64,000 nt of DNA. Origin: Helichrysum umbraculigerum (taxonomy: Eukaryota > Streptophyta > Magnoliopsida > Asterales > Asteraceae). Each line of letters opens with the position of its first letter. Within the stretch, counting starts at the first letter, position 1. The position numbers were made by a program, and so were the translations under genes. The stretch lies in contig CATIUR010000001.1 in the NCBI GenBank assembly GCA_949592205.1, positions 1,502,001 to 1,566,000 of the forward strand, read 5' to 3'. Positions 47,204 to 58,810 of the stretch are shown here, in pieces. Below the pieces are notes generated by a model. The model had not been told where the DNA came from, made no database searches, and worked only from the letters and a program-made list of their open reading frames with translations.

Positions 47204-49738
47204 TGTGACACCCGTCAAATTAGGACTAGTGATTAGTACCTAATCAACTGTTAATACATGTAATTAGTTTTGGGTTAGGCTAATTAATGTATCAATCAAT
47301 ATATATTGTTGAATATATATACAAGTATTATGCGATTGATTAAATCGTACAAGTTTCAAATCGAATATAATTCGGTTCAATTAAATACGGACGTTGGTGA
47401 ATAATTTTATTAAATAATGTAACATTATTTAATAGCACATTTATATCAAAAATATTATTTTGATAATATTTCGTATTTAATTCGTATCGTACAAACAACA
47501 TTTACGCGATTAAAATGTAAACGCGCAAACAAACGAAACAAGCACATTTTATAACATAATTATTAAGTATTTAGCAAAATACTTCAACAAAAATATTGAA
47601 TAAATATTCGTATTTCAAAACGCATATTTTTGTGCATAAAATAAATAATTAACGTTTAAACGATCGGAAAAACGAACACCGCACGGAGTGCAAACACGGA
47701 GTTAAATGGTGGAGACCCACACCTCGGTGGGTCCCCACCGAAAATCAGCCAAAGGTGGGGGAAACCCCACCCTTATTCTCATTCATCACCATCATCTCAT
47801 CTTTCTTTTCTCTCTCTCTTTCATTTCTCTTTCAAAATAACCATCACCACCATCACCTTCATTTGCAAAATAACATCATCAAACGACCTTAATTTTCGGA
47901 GCTCCTTTAGGGAATAACGACCACCACGCAACGATCTACACTTCTATCTTTCCGGAATTTCATTTCGACACCGCGTAAGTTTCCGACAAAAACCCGAAAC
48001 TCTCCGTTTTCACTTATTTTTACTTGTTTGCGGTTTGTTTAAGTGTATAATGTCCTTATATGGGTTGGGTAAAAGTTTTGGATCAAACGGAAACCGGAAA
48101 ACTCGTTTTCGACACAAATTCCGGCCAACAGACCGTAACGTCGCATTTGGGCCAGACTTTATGCGACGTCAGCTGCGACGTCGCAAAACTTTCCACAACG
48201 TCGCATATAGCGACGTCAGCCCCAACGTCGCCTTTATTGGCAGAAGTCGCAATTAGCGACGCAAGCCCTTACGTCGCCGAAATCAACAACGTCGCATATA
48301 GCGACGCCACGCACAACGTCGCATTAAATTGCGAAAGTCGCACATAGCGACGCCATGCTCAACGTCGCAGTCAGGACCTGCGACGTCGCATCCAACGTCG
48401 CACAAACCAGAAAACACAGATTTTCACTAAGTGTCGAGACCCTAAATTTTATCACTTGATTTCACCCAATTTCAATTCCAGATGCGTTTTTCACCAAAGC
48501 AATATAGTAGAAATAAAAATTTTCCAAGCTGACCTGGCAGCTTGACCCCAGCCAGGGGCTGCCGCCCCTTGGACCCCGCTACCAGGGGCGCTGCCCCCGG
48601 ACCCCCGTACTTAGATTCCGTAACGGCTTCTAAAACATAATCAAAACACATTTTTCAAGTAAAACGCCACGAAATCAAAATAATAATAGTTGAGATTATT
48701 ATTACAAATCCGTCACCAACGGGCCGTACATACTTTCAAATATTCAAGTCAATCAACCAAATCATAGTAATTTGGACAAGTCAATCAACCAAATCGGGGT
48801 AATTTGGACAAACAACTGCAAGGGTAGTCTTTCGGGATGCCTAATCAATTAATAACCATCGCGTGTCATGGACACCTTCAGGTTACAAGTCTTCGGACAA
48901 CACATCACAGCTAAACAATTCAAGTTTATTCCAATAACCACTCAAGGCTCAGGTGAGTTTCATAGCCCCATTTTCACTATTTTACAACTAGGGGTGTGAT
49001 AATACTGCTCTGTTTTGTTTTACAAGTAGAACGCAAGTGCCAAACTTCAAATACTACATGAGTTTCAAGCTAATCAATTTAAAGTCCTCCATAGCATAGT
49101 CTCTAGTATTTATAGCGTGAATGTTAGTATATGATATCATATAGGATTGACCATCCTCGTCCGGGTTAGCACGCACTAACTAGTCAAACGGACGTATTAG
49201 CATTTGGGAAGACGAGTGTGGATTAGACACTCGTAGGAGGCATTTCAAGTTAGGTTTCCTTAATTGGGCCTGACAAATCAAGTTAAGCTCAGACTATGTG
49301 CTCATGGATTGTATAACTTTTATTTTGCTTAATTGCATTTTAAATTCAATATAAATCTTGCGGTTCTGACAACTATACATTGACATACAAACCTGTGAGC
49401 TCACCAGCGTTTTCGCTGACCCATTTTAGTATTTATCACAGGTACCCAGCAGTAGGTTGGCTGCACAAGCAGAGATTATTAGCTCGAGTCAACATACATA
49501 CAACTAGAGATTTGATTGCATTATTATATTTTGTAAAAGTAATTATGCCATGTAATCTCTCAATTTCAGGAACCGAGCTAATGTAACATTGTTTTGATGT
49601 AAACGTTTACTTTATTTATACAAGTTTAAAACGACGCATATAGTGGTCGTTCATTATTATCTTATGTGCTTTGTATATTGATTAGTGACACCCAAATCGA
49701 GCTTCCGCAAATCAATCATTAAATTTGGGGGTGTTACA
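47204..49738 (+). mobile_element. Solo LTR J (2535 bp) nested in I
   Basis: TGTGACACCCGTC... to ...TTTGGGGGTGTTACA with the perfect duplication ctttc (47199-47203, 49739-49743). It is related to the LTR of H in opposite orientation (shared start caaattaggactagt, exon-like ggttacaagtc, acceptor caggtacccagcagtagg, end gcttccgcaaatc). Putative splice signals: donor GTAAGT 47975, acceptor ending 48881, exon 48882-48952, donor GTGAGT 48953, acceptor ending 49441. Confidence 0.93.
48137..48402 (+). repeat. Array of AACGTCGCATATAGCGACG palindromes in J
   Basis: About ten units with acgtcgca facing tgcgacgt or tagcgacg lie within the putative first intron. CpG density is far above the flanks. An ORF crosses it (48060-48347) but is only repeat translation. 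Confidence 0.88.
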
Positions 49739-50107
49739 CTTTCTCTCTCTACACTCTCTTTTCTCTCATCTTTCTCTCTCTCTAAAAACCAAACAAATAC
49801 TCACTAATCACTCAAAAACTACACCAAAAATGCAATGGATCATCACCCTCATTTGGAATAAAGTGATCACGAGACTACGATCTACCTTTCTATCTTCTCG
49901 GATTTTAAATCCGACCACTCGTAAGTTTCCGACAAATCCCGCAAATCTTTAGATTTTGAAGTTTCCGTTCATATTAGTGTTTAATATACTTAGTTATAAC
50001 CTAAACAACAAAGAAAACATGATTTTATAGCCTGAAAATGTGTTAGATTTGGGTTTTTAATCGGAAAAACGCGACAGCCGCTGGGTTCTGTCTGGGTGTT
50101 CATCTTT

Positions 50108-50364
50108 GCGACATAACGCTTGTGTCGCAGGCTTGTGTCGCATAAACCATGTTATGTCGCATTTTGTGTCGTAGCTTATGTCGTACCACTATGTCGCACC
50201 ATTGTGTCGCAGACTCTCTGCGACACAACCCTTATGTCGCTATTGATTTAGCACCGATCGCTTATGCGACACAACCCTTGTGTCGCTAAGCTCTTGTGTC
50301 GCACTCTCATGCGACACAACCCTTGTGTCGCATACCAAGCTGTTGTGTCGCATATTGTGTCGCA
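50108..50364 (+). repeat. Array of TGCGACACAACCCTTGTGTCGCA palindromes in I
   Basis: About a dozen half-sites tgtcgc/gcgaca are arranged as facing pairs around 5-8-bp loops (gcgacacaacccttgtgtcg). It lies within the putative first intron of the LTR. Confidence 0.88.
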
Positions 50365-50964
50365 GAAAACAGAAACTTTACAAACTATTTTCACACTAAG
50401 TGTCGAACTTAACCGATAACGAATACTTACATACAATGATATATGTGAACTTTACAAACATTACAAACACGCTATTTTATTGAAATTATGATTTCAAACT
50501 ATCACCAACGAGTCGTATACATTTTCACAAACAACGAAATACAAACGTAAACGTTTAACAAACACTTGGAATATAACTTGGTGGTACGAACGCTAGCATG
50601 GATGATTAGCTTAGACATCCACATACTTATAAAATCTCATACGTTTAGGACGTTAGGAGATTCTGGACTGTACTTGGGCTTAGGTTTGCTAGCACTCGCA
50701 CAACTACTTAACTCAACAGGTGAGTTCACAGCCCCTACTTTTACTGTTTTAACTGCTTTGAACAGGGGTGGAAAACATAGTCAAACACTTTTATACAAAC
50801 ATGGTTGTATACTATTTTACTCAAACAAGTGGAGTACATTGAACTGGTAAAATGATACACAAACTGGCGATTACAACATAATACTTTCATACTACCAACG
50901 CTGTAAACACATAAACATGTTTTGAGAACGCTGGAGGATAATCAGCAACACTTTATGTAACGGA

Positions 50965-51310
50965 CTGGGTAACTAAAAGTCCTTACTGACATGGGCACTA
51001 GATCCCACTAACACGGATCTACTATCGTTATTACACTATTGAAAAGTCCCTTCTGACATGGGCACATACTATTAAAAAGTCCCTACTAACATAGGCAACG
51101 AACTGTTGAAAAGTCCATTCTGACATGGGCACAGACTATTAAAAAGTCCCTACTAACATGGGCAACGAACTGTTGAAAAGTCCCTTCTGACATGGGCACA
51201 GACTATTAAAAAGTCCCTTCTGACATGGGCACTAGATCCTGCGAACATGGGTCTACTATTGTTATTAAACTGATGAAAAGCCTCTACTGACATGAGCACC
51301 GGGTTCCTAC
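50965..51310 (+). repeat. ~31-bp tandem repeats (aaaagtccctactgacatgggcac) in I
   Basis: About eight to nine units share aaaagtccc(t/a)tctgacatgggca followed by an alternating spacer (agactatt or acgaactgttg), so a two-unit higher-order period of about 62 bp is visible. It lies in the putative second intron. Confidence 0.88.
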
Positions 51311-52006
51311 TGACATGGTCCCACTAAACGATTAGGATACTGACATTCCTACTATTAACTAATAGGATACCTACATTCCTACTATAACTTGAACTACACT
51401 TTTGGACAGCATCCCAACGAAAAATATCTACGATTAGGATACGTATATTCCTACAGAACATACTTGAAAATAGGATACTGATTTCTTACAACTACTAGGA
51501 TACGAACTTTCCTACAAACAGCTATTTGGAAACGTATTTGGTTTTACGAATTACACATTTGGGTGACATCCCAACGATACTGTATAAACAACAAGTGGGT
51601 TATCAACTGTACTTGCAAACATAAAACCTGTGAATTCACTCAACCTAGTTGTTGACTTTTACTATGTTTTTCAGGGAATTAGCTGCACATGTAAGAATCG
51701 CCAACACACATGGAGAACTAGGCGACCCGTGAAGTTTAGGATGCCAACTTTTGGAAATACAGGGATTTCTTTAGTATAACTGAAATGTTTTAGTTATATT
51801 TCAGAAATCTACTTTTGTAAACTTATTACTTTTAACTTGTACGATTCGATGAATCGTAAACTTTGTAATTAATACTTTTGGCATCTTAATATATTATGTT
51901 CTGTTGTAATCATATGCTCTGATACGTATGCATGCTTTGTTATTGTGGCACCCCCGTACTTAATCCAAATGCTTCCGTTAAACGAATTTGGGGGTGTTAC
52001 AGTTAA

Positions 52007-54481
52007 TCTTTACTTTCACCTATATCATTAACAATGATATCACATTAACAGCAAATACAAAATTAAGTATTAACTTGTTACCAATTCCAGGTATCCACTA
52101 GAATGTAAGACTAATCATATAATCAGGTGGATATAATCAACACAGACATTTAACACCATCCCATTAGCACAGGTGTAATGTCTAACACAACCACCTTAAT
52201 CAACCTCTTATTATCTGATTCAATAACAATTACTAGTTACATCTTTTATAGTACATTTAGTACCAAATACTTTTATCAATACTATGTGTAATGTTCAACA
52301 CATATTCATCAATCTAGACATCTTTAGTTGAATTACAATTGAGCATTTCATGTTTGACTATCACATAACTATAAGCTCATGCACTTGGTTTACAATTTCT
52401 TAAAATGCTCAATTCAAAATATTTTAATACTTTACATGATTCAAATACTTTATCATGTTTCAATTGATTCACATATATGATCCACATAATCCTATAATCA
52501 ATGTTTACTAATTCTAGTTAGCAACAATCAACAATACCATTTACTGGTATCATTTGCAGTTAAATAATTCGTCTGAAAACAACTCATACACAATAACATA
52601 TGTGGACCTCTTAAAACAAGTTTTAGTGTTGCACATATACACAATAATGAGCTCTGGGCACAAAGAAACAAAAGCCCGATACAAAATGTAAGTCAAAAGT
52701 TCAAAAGTTACAGCTTCAAAATTTCCTTATACCAACACATTTGCACATAATTTAATTATTTAAATCATTGAAAATTTCATCAAAAGGACATTACCATTGG
52801 AAAGTAGACTCTCTCACGTTTCTAGCGGTATAAAGAACGTCAAAAACGGAGTTACGGTTCATCTTTTACGACCATTTTAAAATTAACCTCCTGAATCCCC
52901 AACGAATCCGCCGGATTCATTATGAATCCGCCGGATTCACCCCATTTTTGACAAAATTTCATTCTCAGAACCCCTTCTAACCAATCCGGTCCACCCAATC
53001 CGCCGGATTCATCCTGAATCCGCCGGATTCAACCTGAATCCGCCGGATTGGACCCAGTACAGCAGATCTGCACAATCTTTTGCAAAAATATGAAATTCAA
53101 ACGCGCATATCTCCTAAACCATAAAGAATTAGACTCTGAAATTTTGCAGGCACCTTCATATAATCAAAATGCAACTTTTCATTTTTCCACTTTTTCAAAA
53201 TTCATGTTTATCGAGAAAACGGACGTACGACTCATTTTGGACCATTTTTGTTGACACGCCATATTCCAAATGGCTAGGTTTCTGACTTCAACCCTTTGCC
53301 AACATATTCCTATATACATTTATGATGTGTGGGCATATTCATCGCCCTCATATCCCCATTCTATCATGTTTTTACTCGTTGACCCGTTTGAGGATCCAAT
53401 TGGACACTTTTACCAATTTCAACCATTTTGATTACAATAACACTTTCGGCACACATTCCTACTATATGTAGGATTTAAAATCACTTTAACATTCATTACA
53501 CTCAAACCACCACTCGTTTCAACCATTTAACCACTAAGTGACCTATTTGGGCACTTTAACAACCCATTTGGGTTTCAACCCATATAACTACCATTCCATC
53601 ACCCATTTCACATTACGTTGACTATTATAAGTCAAACCAACCCACTTTCACTATTGATGTCCTATTATACCCTCAAAACACCAATTTCACATAAAATTCA
53701 TTATGTTTCAACTAATTACAACAAGTTTTCAACTTTTACTTCTTTTACAAACTTGTCAATGCATATCAAGACTAGTTGACCACTTTGACTTTCTACTTTA
53801 CCACTTTTAATACCTAGATCATAATTCAACCATAATCATGATCAAGGCCTAACACTTAAACATCTAACCACATTTATCGCTTTATAACATAGTCATTACA
53901 CATTTGACTCTACCAAATTCAACTTTGACTTTTCCAAGTCAACACACACTTTCAAATCAATGAACACTTTATAATTTACACAACAACAAGACTCCAATCT
54001 TAGTACTTGAGATAAATTAATATCTCATTAAACTTTTATTATAAGAGTCATATCAATTCAATTTATCATGATTTACTAATGCACATAATCAGCATAATTA
54101 ATTATGCTAAGCACATAAACAATCATCAATTAACTCATATTGAGGAATCATATCAGTCTGACTCACTTTACTTTACTACTAATCATAATCATCTTAGTAA
54201 AGTAAACATTACAAGCTTATTTAAATTCAACAAGCTTATCGAAAAGTACCTGATATACTTTTGCCGACGAATATCGAGGAATCATTGAGAATACCCTTGG
54301 GTTCCTCATGTTCCTCCGTCTCTGCAACCAAAACACAACTTCGAAACTTGTTATAGGTTAGTACACATTCAATAACCACATTCTCGTACAACAACTAATC
54401 CCACACCCTAGAATGTTTGACTTGACACATCTTATAGATTTGGGATTGAACATAACCAATGTCCAATTCACCCAAACCTAT
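52007..54481 (-). other. Interior of G, right part (5' leader side), non-coding
   Basis: 2.5 kb from solo LTR I to the primer-binding site. No gag- or pol-like frame on either strand. It contains the palindrome cluster at 52904-53050 and many loosely repeated phrases (tttgactt, caacccatttgg) in 53380-53960. Its 5' leader end reads through a putative exon-like, ordinary AT-rich sequence. Confidence 0.6.
52904..53050 (-). repeat. GAATCCGCCGGATTC palindromes in leader of G
   Basis: Five copies (one ending in ggattg) lie within 150 bp. On the element's sense strand the word is GAATCCGGCGGATTC, identical to the one in element M. Confidence 0.9.
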
Positions 54482-54493
54482 GTTCTGATACCA
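54482..54493 (-). other. Primer-binding site of G, variant
   Basis: On the - strand it reads TGGTATCAGAAC, one base different from the other elements, 3 bp inside the 5' LTR. Confidence 0.85.
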
Positions 54494-54496
54494 ACT

Positions 54497-57105
54497 TATA
54501 ACACCCCTCATTTCTAGGACCATTATTATAATGAATTCAATTCGGAAGCGTAAATTTTCAAACAAAATTACTATTATACAACAGTTTAATCCTTTCAAAC
54601 CAAAATAATACAACACATGTGTTATGTAATTTAAAACATGTCTTCGGTTATTAAACCAACATCAGAGGGATTCATCTGTCAAACATTCCATCAGTTCCAA
54701 GAACTTCCTGCCCTGCCCAATATGTCCCATCAATTATAACCTGCAGGAAGGACTGTAGTGGGGTTAGCATAACGCTAAGTGAGGGAATCAATAAACACAG
54801 TCCAACTTAGCATAACAACTCTGTTTACATCAAAGCATAATAACACAGAGTATCTAGAGTTCTTAGGGAAACCTTCAGCTAAGAACATACAATTCTATTT
54901 CAATGAGATAACATCTCCATACAATAACATGTCAATGAGGATCGGTGGCTCTGGAGATATCATAATACCCGGGGATTCTCCAAGAACACTTACCGTCAAT
55001 CTGTAAGGCCAATACAGAATAGACCGATAGCTTGGTACTAATTTCATTCGACCTAATTTCCTATTAACGATAAGTACAAGGAAATTCCTGTCGTCTTCAA
55101 TAGTAACCAAGCCCAACTAACACGTTGACCTCAATACCATAATGCCCGAAGGCCAAATAACAAGTGATCACACATTCAATCAGGTCAACATATTAGACTA
55201 AACATTCTATCAACAGAATTATTACTAACAACCATAATTATCATGGAAAACTAAACAATAATAATACGTTACCCGTTGTAACCAAACTTGTTACAACTAA
55301 ATTACACTGAGGTTACAGATCCACTCACCGAATACCTCAGTTGTCCACTCAGTAGTCTAATGTCATTGAGTCTTCTGTTTATCTAAAATTACAACAGAAT
55401 ATCACAAGTTAGTAACTTGTCTCAAATTTATATAACATCTTACAATTGTAATTATATCAACAATTCACAATTACTTATTACGTTATGATCATTAGGATCA
55501 CAACATCATCTTAATTAATTTTAATCATCACTATATCACATGGTTAACCATAATCAAGGTTATCAACCTTTATCATCAATAATTCATCAAAACAATAACT
55601 CATCAAAACAATAACATTTGGTCAAATCAAAGTTATCAAGATCGCGATCTTGATCGTAAGATCGTACGATCTTACGATCCTACTTCATAAAAACGTGCAA
55701 GATCGTTATAGGATCATAATTTCATAGGATCGCATCTAAGATCGTAAGATCGTAAGTCAAGATCGTAGGATCGCTAACAAGATCGTAAGATCGGTTGTAA
55801 GATCGTACCAAAGATCGTAATCAAGATCGTAGGATCGCTAACAAGATCGTAAGATCGGTTGTAAGATCGTACCAAAGATCGTAATCAAGATCGTAGGATC
55901 GTTTTAATTTTTTAAAAAAATTATAAATGAATTATTTTTTATATAAAATATTTATTAAAGTAGGATCTTACGATCCCGATTCGATCTTACGATTCCGATC
56001 TTGTGAAGACAAAAACGATCCTTGTCAAGATCCCGATCTTGACAACCTTGGGTCAAATGAATACTTAACCAAATAAGTTACCACCTTATTCTTTAATTCT
56101 CAATTAAGCGTTCTAATTAATAATCAATACTCATTTCATCATAAAATCCATCAAACTTCTCATAATTATCAAGTTCTCAAGAACACTTAAACAATTTCAC
56201 AACCCTTAGCATAATCAATGTAAATCATCATCTTTAATTAATCGTAATATGATCATTAGCCACATTTATCAACTTATGCACTAATAACACAAGCTTAAAA
56301 GCCTTGATTCTAGCAACATCAACTAAACCCATAAACTTTATTAATGATCATATATCAACTTCATCATTTCTAAGCTAGGTTTAGATTCTAATCATCATTT
56401 AAACTCCAACTAACAATTATTTCATCATTTCAAGCTTCAATTTCACTTTCATCATGCTAATTAAATCAAATACACAAAAACCCATTTTCTAGGTTTATGA
56501 AATTCAAGAATTAGCAATTACAACATGTTTATAATGATGATGGAATGATTAATACATGTTATTGAAGCTTAACCAACCTCAATTTACACTTTTGAAACCT
56601 TAATTTCGGATTTTGATCAAGAACACCGAAATCCCTAATTTCTAGGTTTTAGAAAATGAAGAATCAAGATTATACCTTGATTATGATGATTAAAGAGACT
56701 TGAATTCGAGTTCCAGAGCTTCAATTTGATGTTTTCATATGATTTCTTGAATTGATTTTAGGGTTTCATGTTTCTGTATGTATATATGAACGTACAGTAT
56801 GTATGTAGATATGTTTGTGAATAAACCGACTCAAATATGAGTCTATTACATAATTGCCCAAATTTCTTTCCCCGTACTTATCATTGTCTGGAACTTAAAA
56901 ACCATTTGCGGGGAAACATTATTTTATTTTACCATCAACTGAATTAATTTAAAACAGTTAACAATTTACTAGTCACAATAAATTATGTGACTCTTTAACT
57001 ATTTATTTTCAAATAATAACACAGAACTATTTTCTGACACACAAATTAAATATTAACAGTCAGAAAATATTAAAATACAACTAGACCCGAGGAGTGGATG
57101 TTACA
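54497..57105 (-). repeat. 5' LTR of G (2609 bp with insertions)
   Basis: It equals 32405-34566 plus a 423-bp MITE with its 8-bp duplication, plus a 16-bp tandem duplication (tcatcaaaacaataac near 55600): 2162 + 431 + 16 = 2609. Scattered substitutions bring divergence to about 1%. Confidence 0.93.
55628..56050. mobile_element. Element K: 423-bp hAT-type MITE made of aagatcgta repeats
   Basis: TIRs CAAAGTTATCAAGATCGCGA and CAAGGTTGTCAAGATCGGGA (the right one on the - strand), flanked by the perfect 8-bp duplication ggtcaaat (55620-55627, 56051-56058). It is absent from the other LTR of G, so the empty site is in the same window. The interior is almost wholly (a)agatcgta / tacgatctt words, including a 62-bp duplicated block (about 55755-55895). 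8-bp duplications and CA-starting ends fit hAT; no transposase. Confidence 0.93.
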
Positions 57106-57634
57106 GTGTGCGTGTGTGTAACTGCATTATTGGAGTCGGGTATATACACCGGCTCCAATAATTGATATTGGTGGGTATTTTATACCCGTGTTCGTGTACC
57201 CGATCGTTATGTAGTATAATCTTTCTAAATGATAAATTCCTAAAAATATAATCGTATATGTTTTCCATTGAAGTATTTTATAAAAATACTTTTAGTGAGT
57301 TATAAAAATATAACTTTGTTTCAACTTACTTTGACGGATAGTTTTCAGTGTACAAAATGTATTTAAAATTTCAATCAAGTAAATAATTATTATTCTCGTT
57401 AATAATACATTATTTAAAAATGTTTTTCACCAACGTCCGTATTTAAGTTTGCGTGTTCTTTTAGATTTGTTTGTACGCGATTATTACTTATTCATTGTAT
57501 TATATATATATATATATATATAAATATAAATACATATATAATATTCGGATACTTTTGTTTTAACACGTACCGAGTACGAGTAATTAAGACTTAAATTGAC
57601 CCCTAATTTTAGCCCTTTTTGACCGGGTGTCACA

Positions 57635-57710
57635 TTAAACTAATAACAAAAATATTACTTTAAACTAATAACAAAAATATTACTTTAAACTAATAACAAT
57701 ATTTGTTTTG
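57635..57710. repeat. 27-bp tandem repeat, about 2.7 copies
   Basis: ttaaactaataacaaaaata-type units start exactly at the right target duplication of solo LTR F. Confidence 0.85.
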
Positions 57711-58043
57711 AAAATTAGTGACAATTGGGATTAATATATCAGAATAATTAAGCTTCCGGAGACTAAACATTTTCCTGTTAATTATTCTATTGTAATTATA
57801 CTAATTAAACGTTTAATACATAAAATGATACCTTTTGAAGATACAAACTTACAATATATGTAAGAATATTTGTCTTCAGATTATATAAACATTGAAAAAT
57901 GTTAGTTTAAGAGTATGTTTTTATTTCCCATGTGAAGTGTTTTCGTTATTGTAAAAATCAGACAGTGTAGATTCAGTATACTATATTATTAAATAAATTG
58001 ATCAAATGAAAAGGTTCAGGAACTTATAATAATAATAATGATG

Positions 58044-58134
<91 letters not shown>

Positions 58135-58810
58135 CGAAATATATAGATTCGTGCAGTGAGTGAAAAAAGTTATTGTTATAATTTTTAGAACACCTAATCA
58201 GGTTTGAGGTGTGATTTTAGAAGTGCTAACCCGTCAATCTAACCTGATATCTTTTGAAGTCGTATCCGGGTCAGCAAACTAATTTTTGGAATGAACTCAA
58301 CAACCTAAATTTATCTTTACTATTATTGAATCTTAAATTTAAATATGACACATAATTTAGATCTTTTCATTTTATTGATATATGACCTTTTCTTTATACA
58401 CTTATTATGCTTTGATATACGTGAATTAATGATGTTTTAGTAATGAATCCAAATAAATATAATAATAATATGTATTATGATTAATTTGAGAACTTATAAG
58501 CATTTTATACTTATAAATGATTAGCGATTATTTTTGAAAAGATTGACCCATATGATTTGAAATCGACATGAAAGTACGAAAATCAGCTGACTAGATTAAG
58601 AATCGTCTTACTCGAATTGAATCCTTGTTATTGGATTTTTGGTTGGGTTAAAATATTCAACCCGATTACAGAATCAGGTTGGATTTGGGTTGACCATTTC
58701 TGACCCGTCTACCTGACAACCTGAACCCACCAACCCGACCCAACCTCAAATCACCATTGCTAATATACGTAGGCAAAAATCAATGTCTTCTTTCCCCACA
58801 ATATTATTTA
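57711..58810. other. AT-rich spacer before MITE L
   Basis: No gene recognised. 58190-58760 repeats gggttgac / caacccga words in both orientations, which may be the remains of an inverted-repeat element, without clear ends. Confidence 0.5.
58027..58131. repeat. (AAT)n microsatellite
   Basis: About 35 trinucleotide units with one atgatg interruption near its start. Confidence 0.95.

Larger units (their letters stand above)
46667..52001 (+). mobile_element. Solo LTR I (about 2.8 kb), split by solo LTR J
   Basis: TGTAACACCCCG at 46667 to TTGGGGGTGTTACA at 52001; without J it is 2795 bp. No internal region is seen. Flanks are attaa (46662-46666) and gttaa (52002-52006), a 5-bp duplication with one mismatch. 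It is a distant relative of the LTR of A: both have gtgagttcacagcccct, a ggggtggaaaacatag phrase, and tactatgtttttcagggaatta. Putative splice signals: donor GTAAGT 49921, acceptor ending 50656, exon 50657-50719, donor GTGAGT 50720, acceptor ending 51674. Confidence 0.85.
32405..57105 (-). mobile_element. Element G: coding-less LTR retroelement (LARD), host of H and I
   Basis: LTRs at 32405-34566 and 54497-57105 with the target duplication gtgtg (32400-32404, 57106-57110). Removing nested H, I and their target duplications leaves about 3.7 kb of interior with no gag or pol similarity, so it is a large non-autonomous derivative. Orientation - follows from the primer-binding site beside the right LTR and the poly-G tract beside the left. 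LTRs differ at around 20 sites plus two insertions (about 1%), so it is older than A, D and H, consistent with them nesting in or near it. LTR ends are TG...TA instead of TG...CA. Confidence 0.92.
30595..57634 (-). mobile_element. Solo LTR F (about 2.3 kb), split by element G
   Basis: It starts TGTGGCACCCCC at 30595, pauses at 32404, resumes at 57111 and ends CCGGGTGTCACA at 57634, with the 5-bp duplication ttaaa on both sides (30590-30594, 57635-57639). No internal region, primer-binding site or second LTR is present, so it is the product of LTR-LTR recombination. Length without G is 2334 bp. Sense is -: gatttgcggaagcg lies near the sense 3' end, putative exon 31528-31583 is flanked by an acceptor and a GTGAGT donor (31527), and the second intron is 30892-31527. 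Palindromic ccatccgggtgg words occur at 32010-32090 in the putative first intron. Confidence 0.9.

Noticed and set aside
48060..48347. 95-codon ORF in solo LTR J
   Set aside because: It is a translation of the acgtcgca palindrome array; an overlapping frame (48035-48256) is equally open.
58190..58760. Possible TIR element with ggtttgaggtg / aacctcaaatcacc ends
   Set aside because: The inverted match is about 14 bp with mismatches, and no target duplication was visible.
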